A DNA stretch of 37,785 bases. Origin: Caballeronia arvi (GTDB lineage: Bacteria > Pseudomonadota > Gammaproteobacteria > Burkholderiales > Burkholderiaceae). Positions within the stretch are counted from its first letter, which is position 1, and every line of letters starts with the position of its first letter. The stretch covers positions 1 to 37,785 of the forward strand of contig NZ_FCOM02000063.1 in the NCBI RefSeq assembly GCF_001544695.2, given 5' to 3'. The position numbers and the translations under genes are program-made. The notes under the pieces were generated by a model. That model was not told where the DNA came from. It made no database searches and saw only the letters and a program-made list of their open reading frames with translations. Below are positions 15,743 to 24,302 of the stretch, in pieces.

Positions 15743-16987
15743 ATGACGCAGACCGTTTTGATCATCGGCGCAGGACAGGCAGGCGCGCGCGCCGCCGAAG
15801 CGCTGCGAACGTATGGCTTCGAAGGGCGCATCGTGCTCGTCGGCGATGAGCGTCACGCGCCGTATGAAAGACCGCCGCTTTCCAAGGACGTGCTCGTCGC
15901 AGAAGACGATGACGATTGCTTCAACGGCTGGGTCCACGCTGCCGGGTTATACGACGATGCGCGCATCGAGTGGCTGAACGATCGCGTGCTGAAACTCGAT
16001 ACGCAGCGGCACATGGCCACGCTCGAACAGAGCGGCGAACTGCGCTATGACCATTGTCTGCTGACGACAGGCGGACGCGCGCGTCAGTTGCCCGCCGCGC
16101 CCGAAGGTCCGCATACGTTCTGTCTGCGCACGCTCGACGATGCGATGCGTCTGCGAGCGCGTCTCGCGACGGCGCGCTCCGTAGCGGTGATCGGCGGCGG
16201 CTTTCTCGGGCTGGAATTTGCAGCGAGCGCACGAACGCGCGGCCTCGATGTGAGCGTGTTCGAAACTGCATCGAACTTGCTGAACCGCGCATTGCCGCCG
16301 ATGCTCTCCGAGCGCTTGCGCACGAAGCACGAGACGCATGGCGTGCGCTTCATATTCGATGCAACGCAGGTGCAGATAGCAGAGCACGCGTCCGGCGTAC
16401 AGATAGGCGAAGACAACTTCGATCTGTGCGTGATCGCAGTCGGCCAGATACCGAACGACGATATCGCGAGAGAGGCGGGCATCGTTACGAACAATGGCAT
16501 CCGCGTCGATCGTCATTGCCGCACGTCCGTACCCGATGTCTATGCAGCAGGCGATTGCGCGAACTTTCCCTACGGCGTCGCGGATCGCCCGACGCGTCTC
16601 GAATCGTGGCAGAACGCGCAGGAACAGGCGATCGTCGCGGCGCGAAATATCGCGGGCGACGCCGTGACGTACACACCGACGCCGTGGTTCTGGACCGATC
16701 AATACGACTGGAACATCCAGATGCTCGGCTTGCCCGATAGCGCCGTCGATCGATGGATCGAACGCGCGGGCACGGACAGCAAAACGCTGCTGATGGGACT
16801 GCGCGATGGCGTCATCGTCCAGGCTTTCGCGATCAATCAGGGCGGCGAGCTACGCGCGATCAGGCGGCTCGTCGAAGAAGCCGTGCCGGTCGATGCCGCC
16901 ATGCTCGCGGACCCCACGGTCAAGCTGCGCCAGCTCGAACGGCTGACTCGTTCAACACACTCGGGAGATCACGGTGTACTCGTCTGA
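15743..16987 (+). CDS. picB: FAD-dependent ferredoxin reductase component of PicB
   Basis: A 414-residue oxygenase-coupled NADH:ferredoxin reductase (BphA4/CamA type). An N-terminal FAD site (IIGAGQAGARAAE, about residues 7-19), an ERPPLSKD motif (about 41-48), an NAD site (VIGGGFLGLEFA, about 151-162) and a second FAD motif (DVYAAGDCANFP, about 267-278) are in order. A C-terminal reductase domain (about 320-405) follows. It passes electrons from NADH to the Rieske ferredoxin. The ATG at 15743 has GGAG 8 bases upstream; the longer frame from 15566 overlaps the ferredoxin gene and is rejected. The 3' end overlaps the alpha-subunit gene by 14 bp. Confidence 0.9.
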   Translation: MTQTVLIIGAGQAGARAAEALRTYGFEGRIVLVGDERHAPYERPPLSKDVLVAEDDDDCFNGWVHAAGLYDDARIEWLNDRVLKLDTQRHMATLEQSGELRYDHCLLTTGGRARQLPAAPEGPHTFCLRTLDDAMRLRARLATARSVAVIGGGFLGLEFAASARTRGLDVSVFETASNLLNRALPPMLSERLRTKHETHGVRFIFDATQVQIAEHASGVQIGEDNFDLCVIAVGQIPNDDIAREAGIVTNNGIRVDRHCRTSVPDVYAAGDCANFPYGVADRPTRLESWQNAQEQAIVAARNIAGDAVTYTPTPWFWTDQYDWNIQMLGLPDSAVDRWIERAGTDSKTLLMGLRDGVIVQAFAINQGGELRAIRRLVEEAVPVDAAMLADPTVKLRQLERLTRSTHSGDHGVLV

Positions 16988-18266
16988 AACGATCATCGGC
17001 ATTCATACGCCGCAAGCCAAAAATCCGCCGATCGAAGGCCTCGTATGGCCCGAAGAAGGGCTGCAGTGCATCCCGGACTGGGTGTACACGAGCGAAGCGG
17101 TCTATACGCGCGAAGTCGAGCGGATCTTTCATGGCCGCACCTGGAACTTCGTCGCGCTCGAAGCGGAAGTGCCGAATCCCGGCGATTTCAAGCGCTCGTA
17201 TGTCGGGCCGACGCCGGTCGTCGTATCGCGTGCGGAAGACGGCTCCATCAACGTGTTCGAGAATCGCTGCGCGCATCGCGGCGCGGAGTTCTGCCGCCAC
17301 AGCCGAGGCAACAATAAAGAGTTCGTGTGCCCGTATCACCAATGGTCGTATGACCTGAAGGGCAATCTTCAGGGCGTGCCGTTCAGGCGCGGCGTGAACA
17401 AGCTGGGCGGCATGCCGAAGGACTTTCGCAACGACGCGCACGGCCTGCGCAAGCTCGCCGTCGCGACGCGCAATGGCGTGGTCTTCGCATCGTTCACGCA
17501 CGACATGGAATCGCTCGAAGACTATCTGACGCCCGAAATACTCGCGGACTTCGATGCCGTATTCAACGGCAAGCCGCTGCGCGTGCTGGGCTTCTACAAG
17601 AACGAGCTGCCGTGCAACTGGAAGATGTATCACGAGAATCTGAAGGACCCGTATCACGCGACGCTGCTGCATTCGTTTCTCGTCGTGTTCGGACTGCTCG
17701 TGGCGGGCAATCGTTCGGCGATGGTCGCGGACAGCAAATACGGCATTCACGGCACGATGGCATCCGCGAAAAGCGATTCGCTGTACGCGAGCATCGACGA
17801 AGACAAGAAGAAGGAGATGCGCTCCTTCCACGACGGCATGACGCTGCGAGACGAACGCTTCCTCGAGTTCGTCAAGGAATTCGATTCCGAATGGTCGGTC
17901 ACGATGCAAACCATCTGGCCGAACCTCATCGTGCAGCGCGAGATGAACACGCTCGGCGTTCGACATATCGTGCCGAACGGCCCGAACAGCATGATCATGT
18001 TGTGGACGATGTTCGGCTATGAAGACGACAGCGAGGACATGGTGCGTCATCGTTTGCGTCAGGGCAATCTGATGGGGCCGGCGGGCTTTCTCGGCCTCGA
18101 AGACAACGAAGCGATGAAGTTCGTTCAGGAAGGCGTGCGCCGTTCGGTGAGCGACCGCAGCATCGTCAAGCTGGATGGCGACAAGATCGGCACGGCTGAC
18201 AACCTGATCTCCGAGGCTGCCATTCGCGCCATGTACAAACACTATCGTGAAGTGATGGAGTTCTAG
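16974..18266 (+). CDS. picB: Rieske non-heme iron oxygenase alpha subunit (PicB, 6-hydroxypicolinate 3-hydroxylation)
   Basis: A 430-residue aromatic-ring-hydroxylating oxygenase large subunit. The Rieske cluster is bound by C99-x-H101 (CAHRGAEFC) and C119-x2-H122 (CPYHQW). The mononuclear iron site shows D225-x2-H228-x4-H233 within ENLKDPYHATLLH, with Asp377 (LEDNEAMKF) a candidate third ligand. It should hydroxylate 6-hydroxypicolinate at C3 to give 3,6-dihydroxypicolinate, judged from cluster context; the sequence alone shows only an aromatic oxygenase. The GTG start has GGGAG upstream and overlaps the reductase gene. It abuts the beta-subunit gene without any gap. Confidence 0.9.
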   Translation: MYSSETIIGIHTPQAKNPPIEGLVWPEEGLQCIPDWVYTSEAVYTREVERIFHGRTWNFVALEAEVPNPGDFKRSYVGPTPVVVSRAEDGSINVFENRCAHRGAEFCRHSRGNNKEFVCPYHQWSYDLKGNLQGVPFRRGVNKLGGMPKDFRNDAHGLRKLAVATRNGVVFASFTHDMESLEDYLTPEILADFDAVFNGKPLRVLGFYKNELPCNWKMYHENLKDPYHATLLHSFLVVFGLLVAGNRSAMVADSKYGIHGTMASAKSDSLYASIDEDKKKEMRSFHDGMTLRDERFLEFVKEFDSEWSVTMQTIWPNLIVQREMNTLGVRHIVPNGPNSMIMLWTMFGYEDDSEDMVRHRLRQGNLMGPAGFLGLEDNEAMKFVQEGVRRSVSDRSIVKLDGDKIGTADNLISEAAIRAMYKHYREVMEF

Positions 18267-18776
18267 ATGTTGCCAGGATTCGAAAAGCAGAACATCGCGC
18301 ACGACAAGGCGCTCGTCGCGCGCGCCGCAGTCGAGGATTTCCATGCCGAATATTGCGCGGCGCTGGATGGCGGCGACATCGAACGGTGGCCGGAGTTCTT
18401 TACCGAGAATTGCCTTTATCGCGTGACCGAGTATGAGAACGTCGCGAACGGGCTTCCCGTCGGGCTCGTGTATGCGGAAGGGCGCGACATGCTGCGCGAT
18501 CGCGCGGTGGCGATTGCACGCACGCAGATGTTCGCGCCACGCCAGATGCTGCATTTCGTATCGAACGTGCGCATTCTGAATGCGACCGATGAGGAAATCG
18601 TCGCGCAGAGCAACTATATGTTGCTGCAGACTCTCGTCGAAGGCGCGACGACCTTGCATCAGGCAGGCAGGCTTTTTGATCGCTTCGCGCGCAATGGTAA
18701 CGTTCTGCTGCTGAAGGAAAGACAGGCGGTCTATGACACGGCGATGATCGCCAACGATCTCGCTTATCCCGTTTGA
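18267..18776 (+). CDS. picB: Ring-hydroxylating oxygenase beta subunit (PicB)
   Basis: A 169-residue beta subunit with the NTF2/SnoaL-like fold. Typical blocks are DFHAEYCAALDGGDIERWPEFFTENCLYRV (here shown in part: residues about 22-52) and the C-terminal GRLFDRFARNGNVLLLKERQAVYDT region. It stabilises the alpha3beta3 oxygenase. The ATG follows the alpha stop codon directly (TAGATG), implying tight coupling and equal stoichiometry. No iron ligands are expected in this subunit. Confidence 0.88.
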   Translation: MLPGFEKQNIAHDKALVARAAVEDFHAEYCAALDGGDIERWPEFFTENCLYRVTEYENVANGLPVGLVYAEGRDMLRDRAVAIARTQMFAPRQMLHFVSNVRILNATDEEIVAQSNYMLLQTLVEGATTLHQAGRLFDRFARNGNVLLLKERQAVYDTAMIANDLAYPV

Positions 18777-18808
18777 TGTCACTGGATTGCCCATCCCGGA
18801 GAGAGCGC

Positions 18809-21214
18809 ATGAGTGATACGGAACATACGGAAGCGCCAGTCGAAAGCGGTGGCGTCGGCGCGCGCGTGAGGCGTCGCGAGGACGAGCGGCATCTGCATGG
18901 CAAGGGCAAATTCGTCGCCGACTATACGTTTCCCGATTTGCAGGAAGTGGCTTTTCTGCGCAGTCCCGTCGCGCATGCGCGGATCGTGCGGATCGGCAAG
19001 CCGGACAGTCATGCGGCGCAAGTTATCGTGCGCGACGACATGCAAAGCGCCACCGATATCGTCGCGGATTCGAGCTTGCCCACGTATAAGCCTTCTTCGC
19101 ATCCGCCGCTCGCATCGGGCAAAGTGCGTTTCGTCGGCGAGCCCGTGGCGATGTGCTTCGCGAAGACGCGCGCGCTGGCGGAAGACATCGCGGAAGAAAT
19201 CGAGCTCGATCTCGACGAGCTGCCAGCCTTTGCGAATGCCTTCATCGCGCGCGAACGCACCGATGTGCGCGTGCACGATCACTGGACCGACAATCTCTTT
19301 CTCGATCTCAAAGCCGACGTGAACTTCGATGAGCGCGCAAAAGATGCGCCCGTCGTCGTGAAGCAGAAAGTCGATCTCGCGCGGCAATGCATGGTGCCGA
19401 TGGAAGGCAAGGCCGTGCTCGCGTACTGGGATCACACGCATGGGCAACTCGTCGTGATTACATCGACGCAGGTGCCGCACATGATTCGCACGGTGCTTTC
19501 GCAATGCCTCGGCATCGATCATGCGCAAGTGCGCGTGATCTCGCCGGATGTCGGCGGCGCGTTCGGCTACAAGTGCGTGCTTCAGCAGGAAGAGCTTTGC
19601 ATCGCGTGGCTCGCGCTCACGTACAAGAAACCGTTTCGCTTCATCGAAGACCGGCGCGAACATCTGATCGCAGGCGCAAACTCGCGTCAGCATCACTATG
19701 AACTTACCGCTTATGCCGATAAGAACGGCCGCCTGCTCGCGCTCGATGCCGAACTTCTCATCGACGGTGGCGCCTATTCCGCGTGGCCCTTCACGATCGG
19801 CCTCGAAACAGGACAGGCGCTCGGGAATCTTCCAGGCCCTTACGATTTCTCGGGTTATCGCTGCCGCACGCAATGCGCCGCGACCAACAAGCCGGGCTTT
19901 CTGCCGTATCGCGGCGTCGCGCGCACGGGCGTGTGCTTCGCGATCGAACTGACGATGGATGCCATCGCGCGCGCGGTCGGACGCGAAGCATGGGAAGTGC
20001 GTCACGACAATCTCGTGCGCGGCGCGGACATGCCTTATACGAACGTCGTAAAGAAGCACTACGACAGCGGCGACTTCCAGGAAAGCCTGCGACGCGCCGT
20101 AGCGCAACTCGATGTGCAGAAATGGCGCGCGCGACAAAAGGCGGGCGAGAAGGACGGGCGTCTCGTCGGCATCGGCTTCGCGACCTTCACCGAGCAATCG
20201 GCGCACGGCACAGCGGTCTTCGCATCGTGGGGATTGCCGGTCGTACCGGGGTACGATCTCGCGACCGTTCGCATCACCGCCGATGGCGGCCTCGAGGTGC
20301 GCGCGGGCATTCATTCGCATGGACAAGGCATGGAGACGACGCTCGCGCAGATCGCGAACGAAGTGCTCGGCGTGCCGCTGCAAAAGATCAGGGTCGTGCA
20401 TGGCGATACCGCGCTCACGCCGTATTCGACGGGCACGTATGCGTCGCGCAGCATCGTGATGGCGGGCGGCGCGGTCGCGACGACATGTCGTGAGCTTCTG
20501 CCGCGCCTGCTTTTCATCGGCGCGCATCTGCTCGGCGAAGAAGGGAACGCGGTGCGCTTCGAGCATGGCGAAGTGATCGGCGCAAAGGGACGCGTGACGA
20601 TTCAGGAAATCGCGGCCACATGGTATCTGCGTCCAGACCGCTTGCCCGCTGGCGTGAATCTCGCCGGGCTCGAAGCGACGCAAGGCTTCAAGCCGAAAGT
20701 CGATACGGGTGCGTTCAGCTATGCGACGCACGCGGCAGCCGTCGCCGTCGATACCAGAACCGGCGATGTCGAGATTCTCGATTACGTGATCGTCGAGGAT
20801 TGCGGCCGCATGATCAATCCGATGGTCGTCGAAGGGCAAACGATCGGCGGTACGGCGCAAGGCATCGGCACGGCGTTCTACGAGGAAACGCTCTACGACG
20901 ACAACGCGCAGCCGCTTACATCGACACTCGCCGACTATATGTTGCCGGGACCGACGGAGCTGCCGCCGCTCACGATCATTCATATGGAAACACCGTCGCC
21001 TTATACGGAGTTCGGCGCGAAGGGCGTCGGCGAGGGCGGGGCAATCGCGCCGCCTGCCGCGCTCTTCAATGCGGTGAACGATGCACTTAGCCCGCTGGGC
21101 GCGGTCGTGTCGGAAACGCCTTTGACGCCGCGTCGTTTGTTGACGGCGATCGAAGAGGCGAAGGCGCGCGATAAGGCCGGCAAGCAAGAGTTGAGTCAGG
21201 AGATCGCAGGATGA
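18809..21214 (+). CDS. picA: Molybdenum hydroxylase large subunit (PicA, picolinate 6-dehydrogenase)
   Basis: An 801-residue molybdopterin-cytosine-dinucleotide subunit of the xanthine dehydrogenase/CoxL family, normal length. The N-terminal a/b hammerhead domain (about residues 25-140) is followed by the Mo-binding region with VGGAFGYK (about 249-256) and the catalytic Glu742 in GVGEGGAI. The CO-dehydrogenase signature AYxCSFR is absent; LPYRGVARTG takes its place, so this is not a CO dehydrogenase. Such enzymes add water-derived OH next to a ring nitrogen, which fits picolinate to 6-hydroxypicolinate. The ATG at 18809 has a GGAGAGAG ribosome site. It overlaps the FAD subunit by ATGA. Confidence 0.9.
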   Translation: MSDTEHTEAPVESGGVGARVRRREDERHLHGKGKFVADYTFPDLQEVAFLRSPVAHARIVRIGKPDSHAAQVIVRDDMQSATDIVADSSLPTYKPSSHPPLASGKVRFVGEPVAMCFAKTRALAEDIAEEIELDLDELPAFANAFIARERTDVRVHDHWTDNLFLDLKADVNFDERAKDAPVVVKQKVDLARQCMVPMEGKAVLAYWDHTHGQLVVITSTQVPHMIRTVLSQCLGIDHAQVRVISPDVGGAFGYKCVLQQEELCIAWLALTYKKPFRFIEDRREHLIAGANSRQHHYELTAYADKNGRLLALDAELLIDGGAYSAWPFTIGLETGQALGNLPGPYDFSGYRCRTQCAATNKPGFLPYRGVARTGVCFAIELTMDAIARAVGREAWEVRHDNLVRGADMPYTNVVKKHYDSGDFQESLRRAVAQLDVQKWRARQKAGEKDGRLVGIGFATFTEQSAHGTAVFASWGLPVVPGYDLATVRITADGGLEVRAGIHSHGQGMETTLAQIANEVLGVPLQKIRVVHGDTALTPYSTGTYASRSIVMAGGAVATTCRELLPRLLFIGAHLLGEEGNAVRFEHGEVIGAKGRVTIQEIAATWYLRPDRLPAGVNLAGLEATQGFKPKVDTGAFSYATHAAAVAVDTRTGDVEILDYVIVEDCGRMINPMVVEGQTIGGTAQGIGTAFYEETLYDDNAQPLTSTLADYMLPGPTELPPLTIIHMETPSPYTEFGAKGVGEGGAIAPPAALFNAVNDALSPLGAVVSETPLTPRRLLTAIEEAKARDKAGKQELSQEIAG

Positions 21215-22047
21215 AAGCCGCTGCGTTCGAGTATGTGAGAGCGGCTTCGTTGCCCGACGCGCTGAAGGAGTTGCAGAGCGCGAAGCCGATATCGGGCAGT
21301 CAGTCGATGGGACCGATGCTGAATCTGCGGCTTGCGCGGCCGGGGCGTGTCGTCGATGTATCGCGCATCGCGGACCTGCGCAGCGTCATCGAAAGCGGCG
21401 ACGTCGTGCGCGTGGGCGCAGCGGTGACGCATGCCGAAATCGAGGACGGCAAGCACGCGCCGTTGTGTCATCCGTACCTGCAGCATGTCGCGGGCGGCAT
21501 CGCGTATCGTGCGATCCGCAATCGCGGCACGATCGGCGGAAGCCTCGCGCATGCCGATCCCGCCGCCGACTGGCCGCTGGCTTTGTCGGCGCTGGATGCG
21601 CGTCTCGAGTTATCGAAAGCGAATGGCACGCGGCAGGTGCGCGCGAGCGAGTTCATGCTCGGCGCGTTCACGACGCTCCTCGAAGACGGCGAAATCATCA
21701 CCGCCGTGCTGCTGCCGAGGCTCGGTTCGACACTGCGCTGGGGCTATTACAAGCTATGCCGCAAGACCGGTGAATTCCCTCATGCGAGCGCAGCCGCTGC
21801 CTTCGATGCGCGCACGGGTCTCGCTCGCATCGTGCTCGGCGCACTCGATGGCCCGCCGGCTGTGCTCGACGATCTCGCACGTCAGATCGCGCAACGCGGG
21901 CCAGCCGCCGCAACCGACGACGCACTCGCGCAAGCAGTGGCAAGCGCGATGCCTAACGCGGACGGCATCGACCGATCGATTCATGCAGCGGCGCTCGAAC
22001 GATGCCTCGCGCAGGCGTTCGGCGTATCGAACGCGCATACAGCTTAA
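21211..22047 (+). CDS. picA: Molybdenum hydroxylase FAD subunit (PicA)
   Basis: A 278-residue CoxM-type FAD-binding subunit. The N-terminal ISGSQSMGPMLNLRLARP block (about residues 28-45) and the Ala/Gly-rich IRNRGTIGGSLAHADPAAD segment (about 101-119) are the conserved FAD-binding elements, and a CO-dehydrogenase flavoprotein C-terminal domain follows from about 170. It accepts electrons from the iron-sulfur subunit. Gene order large-medium-small is that of CoxLMS-like sets from many aromatic degraders. It starts in the stop of the large-subunit gene, and the small-subunit gene follows after 10 bp. Confidence 0.9.
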   Translation: MKAAAFEYVRAASLPDALKELQSAKPISGSQSMGPMLNLRLARPGRVVDVSRIADLRSVIESGDVVRVGAAVTHAEIEDGKHAPLCHPYLQHVAGGIAYRAIRNRGTIGGSLAHADPAADWPLALSALDARLELSKANGTRQVRASEFMLGAFTTLLEDGEIITAVLLPRLGSTLRWGYYKLCRKTGEFPHASAAAAFDARTGLARIVLGALDGPPAVLDDLARQIAQRGPAAATDDALAQAVASAMPNADGIDRSIHAAALERCLAQAFGVSNAHTA

Positions 22048-22057
22048 AGAGACTGCA

Positions 22058-23230
22058 ATGTCCGTCATCGAACTCACCATCAACGACCGTGCCGTACGCG
22101 GCGATATCGAATCGCGCGTGCATCTCGGCGACTTCCTGCGCGATACGCAGAATCTGACCGGCACCCATCTCGGTTGCGAACATGGCGTATGCGGCGCATG
22201 CACCGTGCTCGTCGACGGCGAGCCGGTTCGTTCGTGCATCACGTTCGCCGTCGCATGCGATCAGCAGAAGGTTCGCACCATCGAAGGCTTCGACGAGGAC
22301 GAACTGATGCAGCGTCTGCGTCGCGCCTTCTCGATTCATCATGGCTTGCAATGCGGCTATTGCACGCCGGGCATGTTGATCACCGCGCGCGATATCGCAC
22401 GTCGTTTCCCCGATGCCGACGAAGCACGCATTAGACTCGAACTGTCGGGCAATCTGTGCCGATGTACGGGCTATATGGGCATCGTCGCGGCGATCAAGGC
22501 GGTGCTTCAGGAATTGAAGGAGAACCCGATCGCAGCCGCGCCCGCCGCACGCGCGATCGTCAGCGATGCAACGACTGCCGCGCCTGCTTTCGAGACGTTC
22601 GCAGCGACGCCCGCTTTCGCATCGAAAGCGCCTGTAGCTGTATCGAACGATCAACCCGCCGCTCAACGCAAAGGCTGGACCGCAATCGACGACAGCTTCG
22701 TCGTGCCTTTCGCCATCGACAAGGTATGGGCGTTCATGGGCGATCTGCCATCGGTCACGTCGTGTCTTCCCGGCGCGGAGCTGGTGGAACACGACGGCGA
22801 AAGCGTGAAAGGCAGGATCGCGATCAAGTTCGGCCCGATGTCCGCAAACTTCGCGGGCGCGGCACGCCTTGAGCGCGACGACGCCGCGCATCGTGCGGTG
22901 ATGCGCGGAGCGGGGCAGGACAACATCAGCCGCTCACGCGCGAATGGCGATGTGACGTATGCCCTTACGAGCGAAGGAGACACACAGACGCGCGTGGCCG
23001 TCACGCTCGAATATATGTTGCAGGGACCGCTCGCGCAGTTCTCGCGCTCGGGGCTCGTGAAGGATTTCGTGCGGCGCATGATCGCGGACTTCGGCGCGCG
23101 CATCACGGCGCAACTCAGCGGCGGCGCTGCGCCGGAAGCATCGGCATCGTCCGCGAAGTTCAATGCGGGCAGCCTCGTGTGGAGCGTCGTCTGGGGACGC
23201 ATCAAACGACTGTTTGGAAAGGGCGATTGA
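22058..23230 (+). CDS. picA: PicA iron-sulfur subunit fused to a CoxG/SRPBCC domain
   Basis: A 390-residue fusion protein. Residues 1-155 are a complete CoxS-type [2Fe-2S] subunit: plant-type cluster C40, C45, C48, C60, and second cluster C99, C102, C134, C136. An Ala/Pro-rich linker (about 155-204) leads to a CoxG-type SRPBCC domain (about 205-350; FAIDKVWAFMGDLPSVTSCLPGAE). A hydrophobic, basic tail (SLVWSVVWGRIKRLFGKGD) closes the chain. Stand-alone small subunits end near residue 160, so the fusion more than doubles the length. CoxG proteins assist CO dehydrogenase at the membrane and have been tied to quinone transfer, so this chain may hand electrons from picolinate to quinone. That role is inference. 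Confidence 0.9.
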   Translation: MSVIELTINDRAVRGDIESRVHLGDFLRDTQNLTGTHLGCEHGVCGACTVLVDGEPVRSCITFAVACDQQKVRTIEGFDEDELMQRLRRAFSIHHGLQCGYCTPGMLITARDIARRFPDADEARIRLELSGNLCRCTGYMGIVAAIKAVLQELKENPIAAAPAARAIVSDATTAAPAFETFAATPAFASKAPVAVSNDQPAAQRKGWTAIDDSFVVPFAIDKVWAFMGDLPSVTSCLPGAELVEHDGESVKGRIAIKFGPMSANFAGAARLERDDAAHRAVMRGAGQDNISRSRANGDVTYALTSEGDTQTRVAVTLEYMLQGPLAQFSRSGLVKDFVRRMIADFGARITAQLSGGAAPEASASSAKFNAGSLVWSVVWGRIKRLFGKGD

Positions 23231-23275
23231 ACAAGAGACATCGAGCCGATAGCGGCCCGATGTTCGGCCATATCG

Positions 23276-23287
23276 TCAGCCTACTGA
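23276..23287. promoter_or_regulatory. PicR-type operator 2 (TCAGCCTACTGA)
   Basis: A perfect TCAG-N4-CTGA palindrome in the 72-bp gap between the PicA small-subunit gene and picC, 15 bp before the picC start codon. It matches the extended consensus shared with the other three sites and implies separate control of the lower-pathway genes. I see no convincing -35/-10 pair next to it. Confidence 0.75.
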
Positions 23288-23302
23288 TCAAATGGAGCTC
23301 AA

Positions 23303-24268
23303 ATGAGCAAGCGGATTCGCAAGATCGCACTGGAAGAGCACTTCAGCACGCCCGGTTTTCAGGGTTATTCGAAGAGCTTCACGCAGCACATCGCGCCCGA
23401 AGTATTGCGCGATCTCGTCGCGCGCCTGACCGATTTCGACGAGCAACGTATCGTCGAAATGGACCGCGCGGGCATCGACTACACGATTCTTTCGCAGACG
23501 GGTCCGAGCGTTCAGGGCGAGCCCGATGCGGCGCTCGCAATGAGCCGCGCGAAGGAGAGCAACGACTTTCTCGCGCAGCAGATCGCGCGTCATCCTTCGC
23601 GCTTCGGAGGCTTCGCAACCTTGCCGATGCACAGCGCAAAAGCGGCATCGGATGAACTGACGCGCACCGTTCGCGAACTCGGTTTCAAGGGCGCGCTCGT
23701 CAATGGACATACGCTGGGTATCTATTACGACGATCGCGCATACGACGCCTTCTGGGCGACGATGCAGGAACTCGACGTGCCGTTATATCTGCATCCCACC
23801 GATGCATACGTGAGTCCGCGCGTGCTCGACGGTCATCCGGAACTCACCGGCGCGACATGGGGCTGGGGCGTCGAAACGGGAAGCCATGCGTTGCGTCTCC
23901 TGTTCAGCGGCGTGTTCGATCGCTTCCCCGATCTGAAGATCATCCTCGGCCATATGGGCGAGGGCTTGCCGTTCCTGCGCTGGCGTTTCGACAGCCGCTT
24001 CGCCGTCTACTCGCACGGCGTGAGTCTCGAGCGCTCGCCGTCGGAATACATCGGCACGAACATTCTCATTACGACGTCGGGCGTGTGCTCGGCGCCTGCG
24101 CTCATCGGCGCGATCGGCGAGATGGGCGCGCACGCGGTGATGTTCTCGGTCGACTATCCGTACGAATCGACTGAGATCGCGGCGGAATTCATCGAACGCG
24201 CGCCGCTCGACGACGCCACGCGCGCGCTCGTCTGCCACGGCAACGCCGAACGCATCTTCCGCCTTTGA
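23303..24268 (+). CDS. picC: Amidohydrolase-family decarboxylase, 3,6-dihydroxypicolinate decarboxylase (PicC)
   Basis: A 321-residue amidohydrolase-2 family protein, like gamma-resorcylate decarboxylase and 5-carboxyvanillate decarboxylase. The metal ligands are visible as E11 and H13 (LEEHF), H164 (LYLHPT), H217 (LGHMGE) and D284 (FSVDYPYE), at almost the same positions as in gamma-resorcylate decarboxylase. The enzyme should remove the C2 carboxyl of 3,6-dihydroxypicolinate without redox cofactors, giving 2,5-dihydroxypyridine. The start has GGAG 7 bases upstream. A regulatory palindrome sits just before it, making it the first gene of the lower-pathway unit that runs through the MFS gene at 27611. 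Confidence 0.9.
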   Translation: MSKRIRKIALEEHFSTPGFQGYSKSFTQHIAPEVLRDLVARLTDFDEQRIVEMDRAGIDYTILSQTGPSVQGEPDAALAMSRAKESNDFLAQQIARHPSRFGGFATLPMHSAKAASDELTRTVRELGFKGALVNGHTLGIYYDDRAYDAFWATMQELDVPLYLHPTDAYVSPRVLDGHPELTGATWGWGVETGSHALRLLFSGVFDRFPDLKIILGHMGEGLPFLRWRFDSRFAVYSHGVSLERSPSEYIGTNILITTSGVCSAPALIGAIGEMGAHAVMFSVDYPYESTEIAAEFIERAPLDDATRALVCHGNAERIFRL

Positions 24269-24302
24269 CATTCCATAAGACCTCAGAGACATGGAGCAGC
24301 AC

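Noticed and set aside
16920..18794. 624-codon minus-strand open frame opposite the oxygenase genes
   Set aside because: The plus strand encodes clear Rieske oxygenase alpha and beta subunits with all metal ligands. The antisense product has low-complexity Arg/His composition and no motifs.
18779..21187. 802-codon minus-strand open frame opposite the PicA large subunit
   Set aside because: Length alone is misleading in GC-rich DNA. The plus strand carries a complete molybdenum hydroxylase subunit with catalytic Glu and ribosome site.
18809..23230. CO dehydrogenase (coxLMS plus coxG)
   Set aside because: The large subunit lacks the AYxCSFR active-site signature of CO dehydrogenase, and the genes sit inside a pyridine-degradation cluster. 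The CoxG-like part is fused to the small subunit rather than separate.
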